NCBI GenBank assembly: GCA_947259685.1
Contig: CAMYNC010000054.1
Span: 1 to 22,963, forward strand
DNA: 22,963 nt
Reading direction: 5' to 3'
Origin: an uncultured Desulfuromonadales bacterium
Lineage (GTDB): Bacteria > Desulfobacterota > Desulfuromonadia > Desulfuromonadales > Geopsychrobacteraceae
The translations under genes were made by a program, and so were the position numbers. Shown here piece by piece: positions 1-8,292 of this stretch. The notes below the pieces were generated by a model. That model worked only from the letters and a program-made list of their open reading frames with translations. It made no database searches and was not told the DNA's origin. The first letter of the stretch is position 1. Each line of letters begins with the position of its first letter.

Positions 1-281
1 TCACGCGCTTCCGCCAGGCAGGCCTCGACAATCTGCCGGCCAATCCCCTTACCCTGCTGTCCCTCAGCTACCGCCAGGGAACGGACTTCGGCCAAATCTT
101 CCCAGCAAATCGCCAGAGCGCCAACCCCAAGCACTTCCCCCGCTTCTTCATAGATGTAAAAATCACGGATAGTGTCGTAGATGTCAGCCAGGGAACGACC
201 GAGCAGCTGTCCATCCTTGGCAAAAATCAGCAGCAGCTGGTGAATGGCACGGGCATCGGGGATTCTGGCATGACGGATCAT
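1..281 (-). CDS. GNAT N-acetyltransferase, N-acetylglutamate-synthase-like (3' end outside window)
   Basis: The first 93 residues of a GNAT acetyltransferase, cut by the left edge of the window. The protein begins MIRHARIPDARAIHQLL, the usual start of short GNAT enzymes. It carries the acetyl-CoA-binding motif A as RSLAVAEGQQGKGIG at residues 68-81, where QQGKGIG is the pyrophosphate-binding Q/RxxGxG loop. The stretch CWEDLAEVRSLAV resembles the short stand-alone ArgA-type N-acetylglutamate synthases of delta-proteobacteria, which make N-acetylglutamate from glutamate and acetyl-CoA at the start of arginine synthesis. That assignment is from memory of the family, and another small-molecule acetyltransferase is possible. 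The ATG at 281-279 has a good Shine-Dalgarno (GAAGGAG) and lies 16 bases after the recN stop, so the two are probably co-transcribed. Confidence 0.85.
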   Translation of the reverse strand, partial: MIRHARIPDARAIHQLLLIFAKDGQLLGRSLADIYDTIRDFYIYEEAGEVLGVGALAICWEDLAEVRSLAVAEGQQGKGIGRQIVEACLAEAR

Positions 282-297
282 CGTTTCTCCTTCAATA

Positions 298-1974
298 TCA
301 ACCTGCGACTCGCGCAATCGAGCCGGCGATCAGCTCGCGGGCGTGTTCCAGGGTCCGTTCACTGACCTGCGAACCGCCGAGCATCCGGGCCATTTCGGCC
401 ACCCGCTCCTGCTGTTCGAGCAATATCAGGCGAGTGGCGGTGCGACCAGCGACCTCCTGTTTAGCGACCTGATAATGTTGTGCAGCAAAAGCAGCAACCT
501 GCGGCAGGTGGGTGACACAGAGCACCTGAAATTTCTGACCGAGCCGGCTGATCTTTTCGCCGACGGCGGTCGCCGCCTCGCCACCGATTCCGGCATCCAC
601 CTCATCAAAAATCAGCGTCCGCACCCCGTCCCCTTCCGGGGCACTGCGCTTAAGCGCCAGCATTATCCGTGACAGCTCGCCGCCCGAAGCAATTTTCGCC
701 AGCGGCTGTGGTTCCTCTCCGGGGTTGGCAGCCAGATAAAACTCGCCCTTTTCCAGACCATCAACGCCCGGTTTGGCAAGGGTTTCCAGCTGGATACTGA
801 AACGTGCTTTCGGCATCGCCAGGTCGGCAAGTTCCAGCTCCACCGCGGCCGCCAACTGTTTTGCCGCCAGTCGCCGCTTGCTAGTGAGCATATCCCCCGC
901 CTGCTGTAAAGCGTCAGAACAGGTCGCCAGTTGCTGCTGCAAATCCTGGCGGTGGCCTTCGACATCGCTCAGCTCTTCAAGTTCGGCTTCGACTTTCAGC
1001 TGGTACTCGAGCAACTCGGGGATGCTCGGCGCATATTTTCGTTTAAGATTGCCTAACAGGGCCAGGCGTTCTTCGACCTGTTGCTGCCGCTGCGGCTCAA
1101 AATCTAGCTTGTCGGCATAATCACGCAACCGGGATGCGACATCTTCCAGTTCATAAAAGGTGCTGCGCAGGGTGACTGCCAGCGGCTCTAAGGAAGGATC
1201 GATCTGCTGTAGCTGCTCCAGTTGGCTGGCCAGTCCGCCGAGCCGTTCACACACAGCTCCCTGGCTGGCATAAAGCTGCTGATAACCACCCGAGCTGGCC
1301 TCGGTCAGCTTTTCAGCATGTTGCAGCAGCGCCCGCTCCTGCTCCAGCTCAAAATCTTCGCCAGCAATCAGCTTGGCAGCGGCCAGTTCCTGCTGCTGAA
1401 AAGCGAGCATGTCGAGGCGCTGCTGGCGTTCGCGTTCAGCCAGGTCGAGGGCTTGCAGACGTTGCTGCAGCTGCTGACACTGCTGAAAGTGTCGCTGATA
1501 CGTTTCACGCTCTGGCTGCAAAGCGGCAAAAGCATCAAGCAATTCCAGATGGGTTTCGATCCGTTGCAGATGCTGGTGTTCATGCTGGCCGTAAATATTC
1601 ACCAGCCGACTGGTCAATTCACGCAACTGCCCGAGCTGCACCAGTGAACCGTTAATAAACACCCGATTTTTTCCGGACCGGGAGACAATCCTCCGCACCA
1701 GCAGCTCATCCCCTTCAGCCAGACCTAACTGCGCCAACTGCTGGCGCGCCGGCTGCTCATTTTGCAGATCGAAAACCGCTTCAACGGTCGCTTCTTCGGC
1801 CCCGGTGCGGATCACCTCGCCCCGCGCCCGACCGCCAAGCAACAGATTGACCGCGTCGATGATAATAGATTTACCGGCTCCAGTTTCGCCGGTCAACACA
1901 TTGAAGCCAGCTCCGAATCCGACATGCAGATTGTCGATAATCGCAAAATTCTTGATAATCAGATCGGTGATCAT
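298..1974 (-). CDS. recN: DNA repair ATPase RecN
   Basis: RecN is a cytoplasmic SMC-like ATPase that acts in recombinational repair of double-strand breaks. The 558-residue product has the normal family length. Visible motifs are Walker A GETGAGKS (29-36), the Q-rich helix NIYGQHEHQHL (126-136), the ABC signature IASGGELSR (428-436), Walker B TLIFDEVD (453-460) and the switch histidine in THLPQVAA (488-495). Residues about 155-400 are rich in Gln, Glu and Leu heptads and form the two arms of an antiparallel coiled coil. The ATG at 1974 gives the expected MITDLIIKNFAIID amino end, but no strong Shine-Dalgarno precedes it. It follows nadK by 75 bases and precedes the GNAT gene by 16, so all three are probably one transcript. 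I did not identify a LexA site. Confidence 0.97.
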   Translation of the reverse strand: MITDLIIKNFAIIDNLHVGFGAGFNVLTGETGAGKSIIIDAVNLLLGGRARGEVIRTGAEEATVEAVFDLQNEQPARQQLAQLGLAEGDELLVRRIVSRSGKNRVFINGSLVQLGQLRELTSRLVNIYGQHEHQHLQRIETHLELLDAFAALQPERETYQRHFQQCQQLQQRLQALDLAERERQQRLDMLAFQQQELAAAKLIAGEDFELEQERALLQHAEKLTEASSGGYQQLYASQGAVCERLGGLASQLEQLQQIDPSLEPLAVTLRSTFYELEDVASRLRDYADKLDFEPQRQQQVEERLALLGNLKRKYAPSIPELLEYQLKVEAELEELSDVEGHRQDLQQQLATCSDALQQAGDMLTSKRRLAAKQLAAAVELELADLAMPKARFSIQLETLAKPGVDGLEKGEFYLAANPGEEPQPLAKIASGGELSRIMLALKRSAPEGDGVRTLIFDEVDAGIGGEAATAVGEKISRLGQKFQVLCVTHLPQVAAFAAQHYQVAKQEVAGRTATRLILLEQQERVAEMARMLGGSQVSERTLEHARELIAGSIARVAG

Positions 1975-2049
1975 AGACGTTAAGTCATCAGCCCCTTATT
2001 GGCAGGATCCCACAAACAGACAGCAATTGGCGCGAAAAGGAAGACTGCC

Positions 2050-2907
2050 TCAGCGCTCCCCCCAGCTCAGTTTGGTGCGGAGAATTTCGAAGTAGTCTTT
2101 GCTCGGGCTGGTGACCAGATGGGTGCGGGCTTCGGAGCGACTGACCTCGACGACATCACCCGGCAACAGCTTGCGGCCGACTTGGCCATCGGCGGTAAAG
2201 AAAACCACATCATCTTCAAACATCACTTCGATCCGGATCAACGATTTACTCCAAACCACGATCGGTCGATTGGTCAGCATATGCGGGCAGATCGGAGAGA
2301 TCACCAGGCTATTGATTTCCGGAAAAATGATCGGTCCCCCGGCTGCCAAATTATAACCGGTTGAGCCAGTCGGGGTGGAGATGATCAGCCCATCCGCCTT
2401 GTAGGTCGACAGGTGCCGGCCATCAACACTGGTCGCCATGTCGATAATCCGCGCCAGCGCCCCCTTATTGATAACCACATCGTTGAGCACAGTATATTCA
2501 CCGACCACCGTGCCGTTGCGGCGAATCCTGGCATCAAGCATCATCCGCTCAGAGGTCTCATACTCCCCTGAGACCAGGCGATCGAGCATTTCGGGTAATT
2601 CCGATTGAGTCACTTCGGTCAAAAAGCCAAGTCGACCAAGGTTGATACCGAGAATCGGCACATCGCGATGGCCAACCAACCGGGCCACCGAAATCAATGT
2701 CCCATCACCGCCGAGAACAATAATCAGATCGACCAGATCCGGGATCTCTTCGGCAGCGTAGCCGTTGATTTGCCCAACCTGCTCAGCCAAACTGTCTTCG
2801 AGCAGCACTTCAATCTGGTCTTTTTTCAGCCGCGCGCAAACCTCCAACGCAATCTGCTCGGCATCCGGATGATTCTTTTTGGCGAAAACCCCGACTTTTT
2901 TCAGCAC
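2050..2907 (-). CDS. nadK: NAD kinase
   Basis: ATP-NAD kinase phosphorylates NAD+ to NADP+ in the cytoplasm and sets the NADP pool. The 285-residue protein has the family's diagnostic motifs: GGDGT at 66-70 with the catalytic Asp68, GINLGRLGFLTEV at 87-99, NDVVINKG at 142-149, and ADGLIISTPTGSTGYNLAAGGP at 171-192, which forms the NAD pocket. The start is a GTG at 2907-2905 preceded by an AGGGTGGA Shine-Dalgarno. No upstream in-frame start was found, and translation from here gives the typical amino end (MLKKVGVFAK). A small perfect hairpin lies just upstream of the ribosome site. nadK followed by recN is a frequent bacterial arrangement. The gene diverges from rarA. Confidence 0.97.
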   Translation of the reverse strand: MLKKVGVFAKKNHPDAEQIALEVCARLKKDQIEVLLEDSLAEQVGQINGYAAEEIPDLVDLIIVLGGDGTLISVARLVGHRDVPILGINLGRLGFLTEVTQSELPEMLDRLVSGEYETSERMMLDARIRRNGTVVGEYTVLNDVVINKGALARIIDMATSVDGRHLSTYKADGLIISTPTGSTGYNLAAGGPIIFPEINSLVISPICPHMLTNRPIVVWSKSLIRIEVMFEDDVVFFTADGQVGRKLLPGDVVEVSRSEARTHLVTSPSKDYFEILRTKLSWGER

Positions 2908-2923
2908 TTGTCCACCCTGATTC

Positions 2924-2940
2924 GCTTTACCCTGTAAAGC
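2924..2940 (-). promoter_or_regulatory. Small perfect hairpin in the nadK leader
   Basis: GCTTTAC-AGG-GTAAAGC (minus strand) is a perfect 7-bp stem with a 3-base loop, ending 16 bases before the nadK GTG start and next to its Shine-Dalgarno. It has no T-run, so it is not an intrinsic terminator. It could modulate nadK translation or be a protein-binding operator; neither is shown. Confidence 0.35.
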
Positions 2941-3042
2941 CGTAACGAATCCGCCTACGGCAGTAAATTTGAACCAATATTAAACCCCAGACAGATACCA
3001 TAAGCAACCGCCAAAGTCTATCGCATTCAACGACTTAGAGAG

Positions 3043-3071
3043 TTGTTATGAACCACACCGCATGCTAGATT
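3043..3071 (+). promoter_or_regulatory. Candidate sigma-70 promoter for rarA
   Basis: TTGTTA (3043-3048), a 17-base spacer and TAGATT (3066-3071) resemble the -35 and -10 boxes of a housekeeping promoter. Transcription would begin about 25 bases before the rarA ATG at 3103. Prediction from sequence only. Confidence 0.5.
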
Positions 3072-3102
3072 GTGCTTTCAACTTTTTACCGGTGAGAACA
3101 GC

Positions 3103-4422
3103 ATGGATCTCTTTGAACAATCGGCCCAATATTCCGGCAATACCCCTTTGGCAGAACGGATGCGGCCACGCAACCTTGACGAGGTGGTCGGTCAACAACA
3201 CCTGCTCGGCGAGGGCAAACTGCTACGACGGCTGATCCAAAGCGATCAACTCAGCTCTGTCATCTTCTGGGGGCCGCCCGGCACCGGGAAAACCACCCTG
3301 GGGCAGGTTATTGCCGGCAGCACCCAGAGCCGGTTCGTGTTTTTTTCCGCAGTGCTCGGCAGCATCAAGGAGGTGCGGGAAATCCTGGCTGAAGCCAAGC
3401 AGCAGCGCGCCTACCATGGGCACAAAACCCTGCTGTTTGTCGACGAGATTCACCGTTTTAACAAAGCCCAACAGGATGCCTTTCTGCCAGCGGTGGAAAA
3501 GGGCGAGATCACGCTGATCGGCGCCACTACCGAAAATCCCAGCTTCGAAGTCAATTCGGCACTGCTCTCCCGATCACGAGTCTTTGTTCTGGAAGCGCTG
3601 GCCGCCGAAGATTTGAAGCTGTTGCTGCAGCGGGCACTGACCGATCCACGCGGACTACAGGAGCAACAACTGGATCTGGAACAGGCTGCCGCTGATTTCC
3701 TGGCCGAACAGGCCGACGGTGACGCCCGCATTGCCTTGGGCGCATTGGAGGTGGCTGCCGCTGCTGCAACCGATGGAAAGATTGACCTATCGATCGCCCA
3801 GGAAGCCTTGCAGAAAAAGGCCCTGCTCTATGACAAAGGCGCCGAGGAACACTACAATGTTATTTCCGCCTTCATCAAAAGCATGCGCGGCAGCGATCCA
3901 GACGCGGCCCTTTACTGGCTGGCCCGAATGCTGGAGGCTGGTGAAGATCCACTTTTCATCGCCAGGCGCATGGTGATTTTTGCCTCTGAAGATATCGGCA
4001 ATGCCGATCCCCGCGCCCTGCAGATTGCGTTAACAGTACAACAGGCGGTGCATTTTGTTGGCCTACCGGAGGCCCGCATCAATCTTGCCCAAGGTGTGAC
4101 CTATCTGGCCACCGCGCCGAAAAGCAACGCCAGCTATGCCGGTATCAATCAAGCCCAGGCCGAGGTACGTAAGTCGGGTGCCTTACCGGTTCCCAAACAT
4201 ATTCGCAATGCACCAACCAAGCTGATGAAAGAACAGGGCTACGGCAAAGGGTACAAATATGCCCACGCTTATGATAGCGGCATTGCAGACCAGACCCATC
4301 TGCCGGACAAACTCGCAGGAAGCAAATTTTATCAACCCACTGAGCGGGGTTATGAAAAAACCATAGGTGAGCGGATGGCGTATCTTGAAGAACTGAAGAA
4401 AACTCCGAAAATGGAAAAATGA
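3103..4422 (+). CDS. rarA: Replication-associated recombination protein A (RarA/MgsA)
   Basis: RarA is a cytoplasmic AAA+ ATPase of the clamp-loader family that acts at stalled replication forks (E. coli RarA, yeast Mgs1, human WRNIP1). I place the start at ATG 3103 (GGTGAG Shine-Dalgarno) rather than at the upstream in-frame TTG at 3070, because MDLFEQ...[17 protein letters not shown] is the usual amino end. That gives 439 residues, the normal length. Motifs are Walker [10 protein letters not shown] (57-65), Walker B LLFVDEIH (110-117), sensor 1 GATTENPS (140-147) and the arginine finger in LLSRSRV (154-160). The C-terminal half contains the family's tetramerisation region, including [23 protein letters not shown]. 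The last 4 bases overlap the next gene (ATGA), so the two are translationally coupled. Confidence 0.96.
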   Translation: MDLFEQSAQYSGNTPLAERMRPRNLDEVVGQQHLLGEGKLLRRLIQSDQLSSVIFWGPPGTGKTTLGQVIAGSTQSRFVFFSAVLGSIKEVREILAEAKQQRAYHGHKTLLFVDEIHRFNKAQQDAFLPAVEKGEITLIGATTENPSFEVNSALLSRSRVFVLEALAAEDLKLLLQRALTDPRGLQEQQLDLEQAAADFLAEQADGDARIALGALEVAAAAATDGKIDLSIAQEALQKKALLYDKGAEEHYNVISAFIKSMRGSDPDAALYWLARMLEAGEDPLFIARRMVIFASEDIGNADPRALQIALTVQQAVHFVGLPEARINLAQGVTYLATAPKSNASYAGINQAQAEVRKSGALPVPKHIRNAPTKLMKEQGYGKGYKYAHAYDSGIADQTHLPDKLAGSKFYQPTERGYEKTIGERMAYLEELKKTPKMEK

Positions 4423-4814
4423 AGAGATTCCTGACCACCGGCATCCTGCTGACAATGATTCAGCTCAGCCCTGCCCAGGCAGCAGACTGGGGCCCATGGG
4501 AAGCGCCAAAAGCTCTCCAGAACAAGCAGCCCAAGACAGGCACCAGTGGTCCGCTACAGCAGGCGGTGCGCTTTTTCCAGAAGTACCTCTCTCAGGTAGA
4601 TGGCCCCCGCTGCCCAATGTATCCGACCTGTTCGGCGTACTCGCTGCAGGCTCTGCAGCAGCATGGCCCGCTGCTTGGGACTTTCCTTACTGTCGATCGT
4701 CTTTACCACGAAGGGGACCCACACGAGCAGCAGCAGCCGATTGAGAAATGGGGCAATGTCCGTTTTTTCGACCCACTGGAAAACAACGATTTCTGGCTGA
4801 ACCGAGCCGACTAA
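4419..4814 (+). CDS. yidD: YidD-family protein with signal peptide
   Basis: This 131-residue protein belongs to the YidD family (membrane protein insertion efficiency factor), small proteins that assist YidC/Sec insertion at the inner face of the membrane. The core at residues 49-100 shows the family pattern: AVRFFQKYLS, then GPRCPMYPTCSAYSLQALQQHG with Cys65 and Cys71. It differs from classical YidD, which is about 85 residues, in having an apparent Sec signal peptide ([21 protein letters not shown], cleavage near 21) and a C-terminal extension (WGNVRFFDPLENNDFW). If cleaved it would be periplasmic, which does not fit the known YidD role, so function is uncertain. Its ATG overlaps the rarA stop. 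It converges on rodA with only 9 bases between stop codons and no visible terminator. Confidence 0.85.
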   Translation: MKRFLTTGILLTMIQLSPAQAADWGPWEAPKALQNKQPKTGTSGPLQQAVRFFQKYLSQVDGPRCPMYPTCSAYSLQALQQHGPLLGTFLTVDRLYHEGDPHEQQQPIEKWGNVRFFDPLENNDFWLNRAD

Positions 4815-4823
4815 GCAGGGCAG

Positions 4824-5921
4824 TTAAAACATAAACCGCCGCATACTCACGCTCATCAACAGACCCACCCCGATCATGGTAGTGACCATACTGGTACCAC
4901 CGTAAGAAAACAGCGGCAAAGGAACGCCGACCACCGGCAGTAGCCCAATCACCATCCCCAGGTTGACAACGATGTGCCAGAAAATCATCGCCGTGACGCC
5001 GATCGCCAGAAACATGCCGTAGCGGTCTGAAGCCCGGCGGGCGATGTAGATCCCCCAGATAATCAGGAACATGTAGCAAAAGAGCAAGACAAAGCTGCCG
5101 CTGAAACCCCACTCTTCAGCAAAAACCGAAAAAGCGAAATCGGTGTGCCGCTCCGGCAGAAAGGAGAGCTGCGACTGGGTTCCTTGCAAAAAACCTTTGC
5201 CAGTAAAACCGCCGCTGCCGACAGCAATCTTCGACTGAATAATGTGATAGCCACTACCAAGTGGATCAGCTTCAGGATTGAGAAAGGTCAGGATCCGCTG
5301 CTTCTGATACTCATGCAGACCGAACCAACCCCCCACTGCCGCCAGGACTCCCATTAGGACGAGGACGAGCAGGGTATTGCGCTGCAAACCGGCAAACAAC
5401 AACATCGAGACGGCAATAAAGACCACCATCAAAGCGGTCCCCAGGTCAGGCTGCTTGAGAATCAGCGCCACCGGCACCAGCAGCAGTAAAGCCGGCTGCC
5501 AGAGCTCCCCAAGGCTGAAACCAAGCGGATGAGCGGTGCGGCCGAAAAACCGCGCCAGCATCAGAATCATGATAATCTTGATCACCTCGCTCGGCTGTAA
5601 ATTGAAAAACCCAAGATTAATCCAGCGGGTCGCCCCCATCGAAGTCTTCCCCAGCAGCAGTACGAACAGCAGCAGACCAATGCTGATGATATATCCGTGG
5701 ATGGCAAAATGCTCAAGATGGCGATAATCGAAACAGCAGACCAACAGGGCTAAAAACATCCCGCCGCTGAGCCAGAGCAGCTGCTTTACATAAAGCGGCG
5801 TACCGCCCATCTGCCAATTGGCTGTAGCACTGAACAGGTTGGCGATGCCGATACCGGCAATAACGCATACGGTCAGCATCAGCACAAAATCGAAATGGAT
5901 GATCAGACGTCGGTCAAACAA
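4824..5921 (-). CDS. rodA: Rod-shape SEDS glycosyltransferase RodA
   Basis: RodA is the SEDS-family peptidoglycan glycosyltransferase of the elongasome. It polymerises lipid II in the inner membrane and works with PBP2. The 365-residue protein has about ten hydrophobic segments and SEDS signatures: the loop SFLPERHTDFAFSVFAEEWGFSGS, and near the C-terminus PVVGVPLPLFSYGGTSMV. The start is a TTG at 5921-5919. It has a strong Shine-Dalgarno (AGGGGGA), lies 3 bases after the mrdA stop and gives the typical MFDRRLIIHFDF amino end; the next Met is 14 residues inside. It is the last gene of mreBCD-mrdA-rodA and ends against the converging yidD-like gene. Confidence 0.96.
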   Translation of the reverse strand: MFDRRLIIHFDFVLMLTVCVIAGIGIANLFSATANWQMGGTPLYVKQLLWLSGGMFLALLVCCFDYRHLEHFAIHGYIISIGLLLFVLLLGKTSMGATRWINLGFFNLQPSEVIKIIMILMLARFFGRTAHPLGFSLGELWQPALLLLVPVALILKQPDLGTALMVVFIAVSMLLFAGLQRNTLLVLVLMGVLAAVGGWFGLHEYQKQRILTFLNPEADPLGSGYHIIQSKIAVGSGGFTGKGFLQGTQSQLSFLPERHTDFAFSVFAEEWGFSGSFVLLFCYMFLIIWGIYIARRASDRYGMFLAIGVTAMIFWHIVVNLGMVIGLLPVVGVPLPLFSYGGTSMVTTMIGVGLLMSVSMRRFMF

Positions 5922-5924
5922 GGT

Positions 5925-7766
5925 CTAGTCCCCCTGTTCCTGGAGCTTCAGGTAACCCTCGATGAGGGTCTTGGCGACCGGCCCGGCGGCACTGCCACCA
6001 TGCTGACCATGTTCGACGACCACCGCCACAGCAATTTTCGGCTTATCGGCTGGCGCATAAGCAACAAACAGGGCGTGCGGCCGAAAACGATAAGGGACTT
6101 CTCCATCGCTATCGAGCTCTTCTTCCTCATCTGATTTTCGCCGTACCACCTGCGAAGTCCCGGTCTTGCCAGCCACCAGATAATCATCGAGTTGGGCAAT
6201 CTGACCGGTTCCCCGTTGCTCATTGACGACCGCAACCATCCCTTCCTTAATCGTCTTCCAAGCCGCAGGGGTGTATTCGGCATGACGGATCACTTCGGTT
6301 TCCGGATCCATCAGGGTGATCCCTTGCCAGTCTTCAATTTTACGGATCAGTTGGGGTTTCAACACCTTGCCGCCATTGGCGAGCGCGGCAGTCATCACCG
6401 CCAGCTGCATCGGCGTCGCCAATACGAACCCCTGGCCGATCGAGGCGATGACCGTTTCGCCAGCATACCAGGGTTTATTATAACGAGCCCGCTTCCAGTC
6501 CTGCGAAGGGATGAGCCCGGGTTTCTCTCCGGGCAATGGATAGCCGACCTTCGCCCCCAGACCAAATTCCTTGGCAGCAACAGAAAGCTTATCGATGCCC
6601 AGCTCAAGGCCAACCTGATAAAACCAGACATCGCAACTTTCCCGCAGGGCTTTTTTCAGATCCATCTTGCCATGTCCGTATTTTTTCCAGCAACGGAAAC
6701 GGGCACCGCCAAGAGCATAGCTGCCACCGCAGTAAACGACCCGTTGCGGGGTAACCAATCCATCGCGCAAGGCCGCCAGGGCGACAATCATTTTAAAGGT
6801 CGAGGCTGGGGCATACTGACCGGCGATCACTTTATTCTGTAGTGGGTGACGCTCATCCTCAAGCAATCCCTGCCATTCTTCACCGGCGATCCCCCGGGCA
6901 AACAGTGCCGGATTAAAGGTTGGTCGGCTGACCATGGCCAGCACTTCGCCAGTATCCACATCCATCGCCACCGCTGCCCCTGATTGATCGCCGAAGGCCT
7001 GGTCGGCGATCGCCTGGAGTTCGCGCGACAAGGTCAAATAAACCTTATTTCCCGGCCGGGCAGATTGCATTTGCAATTGGCGCAGCAACTTGCCCTTGAC
7101 ATCAACCTCGACTAGCCGCTGCCCTTTGGCTCCCTTCAGGTACTCCTCGAACTCCCGTTCAAGAGCCGTCTTGCCAACGTAATCACCTGGCTGATTCTCA
7201 CCGAAACGTTCGGAATCAAGCTCCTTTTCGGTGATCTCACCCAAATAGCCGATCAAATGAGCAGCCGAGCCCTGCTCCAGGTAATCGCGTACCGGTCGTA
7301 CCTCGGTCAAGACTCCCGGCAACTCAACACTGTGCTCCTGAACCCGCTCCATAACTTCCCGGCTGACATCAGTCGCTAATGGAACCGGCCGATAGATCGG
7401 ATAGCGTTTCCCTTGCTGCCAACGCTCTTCGAGGACCTCGAGCTCAACCTCCAGCAGCGCTGCCAAGCGTTGCAGCAGGGCCTGTTGGTCGACGACATCT
7501 TGGCGCATCACCGAAATCCGAAAGGATGGCCGATTATCGACCAACAACTCACCGTTGCGATCAAAGATCGGTCCGCGTGGCGCCTCAAGCGCTAGAATCC
7601 GGGTCCGGTTGCGAATCGAACGTTCCTGAAATTCGGCGTAACTGATGACCTGCAGATACCAGAGGCGCAGCGCGAGCAAAATAAAAATCGAAGCCACGGC
7701 AATGGAAAACAGAAAAAACCGCCGTTGCACGTGTGGCAACTCGCTCCATTTTGCATCAAGCCCCAT
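5925..7766 (-). CDS. mrdA: Penicillin-binding protein 2 (elongasome transpeptidase)
   Basis: Monofunctional class B PBP that cross-links peptidoglycan during elongation and pairs with RodA. I place the start at ATG 7766 (MGLDAKWSELPHVQRRFF) and not at the longer open frame upstream, whose Cys-rich translation is a shadow of mreD. This gives 613 residues. A membrane anchor lies at about 17-40 and the pedestal domain follows (APRGPIFDRNGELL at 62-75). The transpeptidase domain has the active-site SxxK as STFK (322-325), the second motif SCD (377-379) and KTGT (534-537). A short acidic insert (DEEEELDSDGE, 546-556) follows the KTG motif. The gene overlaps the end of mreD by 11 bases and is followed 3 bases later by rodA. 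Confidence 0.96.
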   Translation of the reverse strand: MGLDAKWSELPHVQRRFFLFSIAVASIFILLALRLWYLQVISYAEFQERSIRNRTRILALEAPRGPIFDRNGELLVDNRPSFRISVMRQDVVDQQALLQRLAALLEVELEVLEERWQQGKRYPIYRPVPLATDVSREVMERVQEHSVELPGVLTEVRPVRDYLEQGSAAHLIGYLGEITEKELDSERFGENQPGDYVGKTALEREFEEYLKGAKGQRLVEVDVKGKLLRQLQMQSARPGNKVYLTLSRELQAIADQAFGDQSGAAVAMDVDTGEVLAMVSRPTFNPALFARGIAGEEWQGLLEDERHPLQNKVIAGQYAPASTFKMIVALAALRDGLVTPQRVVYCGGSYALGGARFRCWKKYGHGKMDLKKALRESCDVWFYQVGLELGIDKLSVAAKEFGLGAKVGYPLPGEKPGLIPSQDWKRARYNKPWYAGETVIASIGQGFVLATPMQLAVMTAALANGGKVLKPQLIRKIEDWQGITLMDPETEVIRHAEYTPAAWKTIKEGMVAVVNEQRGTGQIAQLDDYLVAGKTGTSQVVRRKSDEEEELDSDGEVPYRFRPHALFVAYAPADKPKIAVAVVVEHGQHGGSAAGPVAKTLIEGYLKLQEQGD

Positions 7767-8292
7767 GGCGTTTACTCTGATAGACAATTCCGGCCAAGCC
7801 GGAACGGGTCCCAAGCAGCGGCTGCAGGCGCAGCAGGAAGAACAGCAGAATGGTGGCCGCCAGCAGATTGGCCAGCAACTGCTGTGGTAAAGCCGGCAAG
7901 AGAATCGGCATGACCGGGCCGGCATCGGCAAACACAGTCAGACAAAAACCGACCAATAGATTCTGCACCAGGGTTCCAGCGGCGATCAGCAATAATAGCA
8001 GAGCAGGACTCTCTCCGTTCAAACGCCCCGACAGCAGTCTCACCAGCAGCAGAATGGCCAGATCGACCGATACATAAAGTCCTAAACTGGTGCCGCTGAA
8101 GCTGTCCTGAATCCCCCCCAGCAGCAAAGCCACCAGAACCGCGCGGGGAAAGTTTTCACTCAAGCCGAGATACAGGATCAGGATCAGGATCAGGTTCGGC
8201 CGGAAACCGGGCGGTAGCACAACCGGAAAGACACTGCTTTGCAACAGGGCGAACATAATCCCGCAGGACAGATAAACCACGAAGCCCCTCAT
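7756..8292 (-). CDS. mreD: Rod-shape determining membrane protein MreD
   Basis: MreD is a small integral membrane protein of the elongasome that interacts with MreC and helps regulate PBP2/RodA. The 178-residue product is almost entirely hydrophobic, with about five or six membrane segments. It contains the family-typical FRPNLILILILYLGL and the loop GGIQDSFSGTSLGLY, which is the most conserved part of MreD. Sequence conservation in this family is low, so the call rests on these segments and on its position between mreC and mrdA. Its ATG overlaps the mreC stop by 4 bases (ATGA) and its end overlaps mrdA by 11, indicating tight translational coupling. Confidence 0.94.
   Translation of the reverse strand: MRGFVVYLSCGIMFALLQSSVFPVVLPPGFRPNLILILILYLGLSENFPRAVLVALLLGGIQDSFSGTSLGLYVSVDLAILLLVRLLSGRLNGESPALLLLLIAAGTLVQNLLVGFCLTVFADAGPVMPILLPALPQQLLANLLAATILLFFLLRLQPLLGTRSGLAGIVYQSKRHGA

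Noticed and set aside
1975..2049. LexA-type SOS operator upstream of recN
   Set aside because: No convincing palindromic operator is visible, and recN probably shares the nadK transcript.
6192..6842. 216-codon plus-strand frame opposite mrdA
   Set aside because: It is antisense to the PBP2 transpeptidase domain and has no homology signal.
7767..7931. Longer N-terminus for PBP2
   Set aside because: The added 55 residues are a Cys-rich out-of-frame reading of mreD. The ATG at 7766 gives the standard amino end with the membrane anchor.
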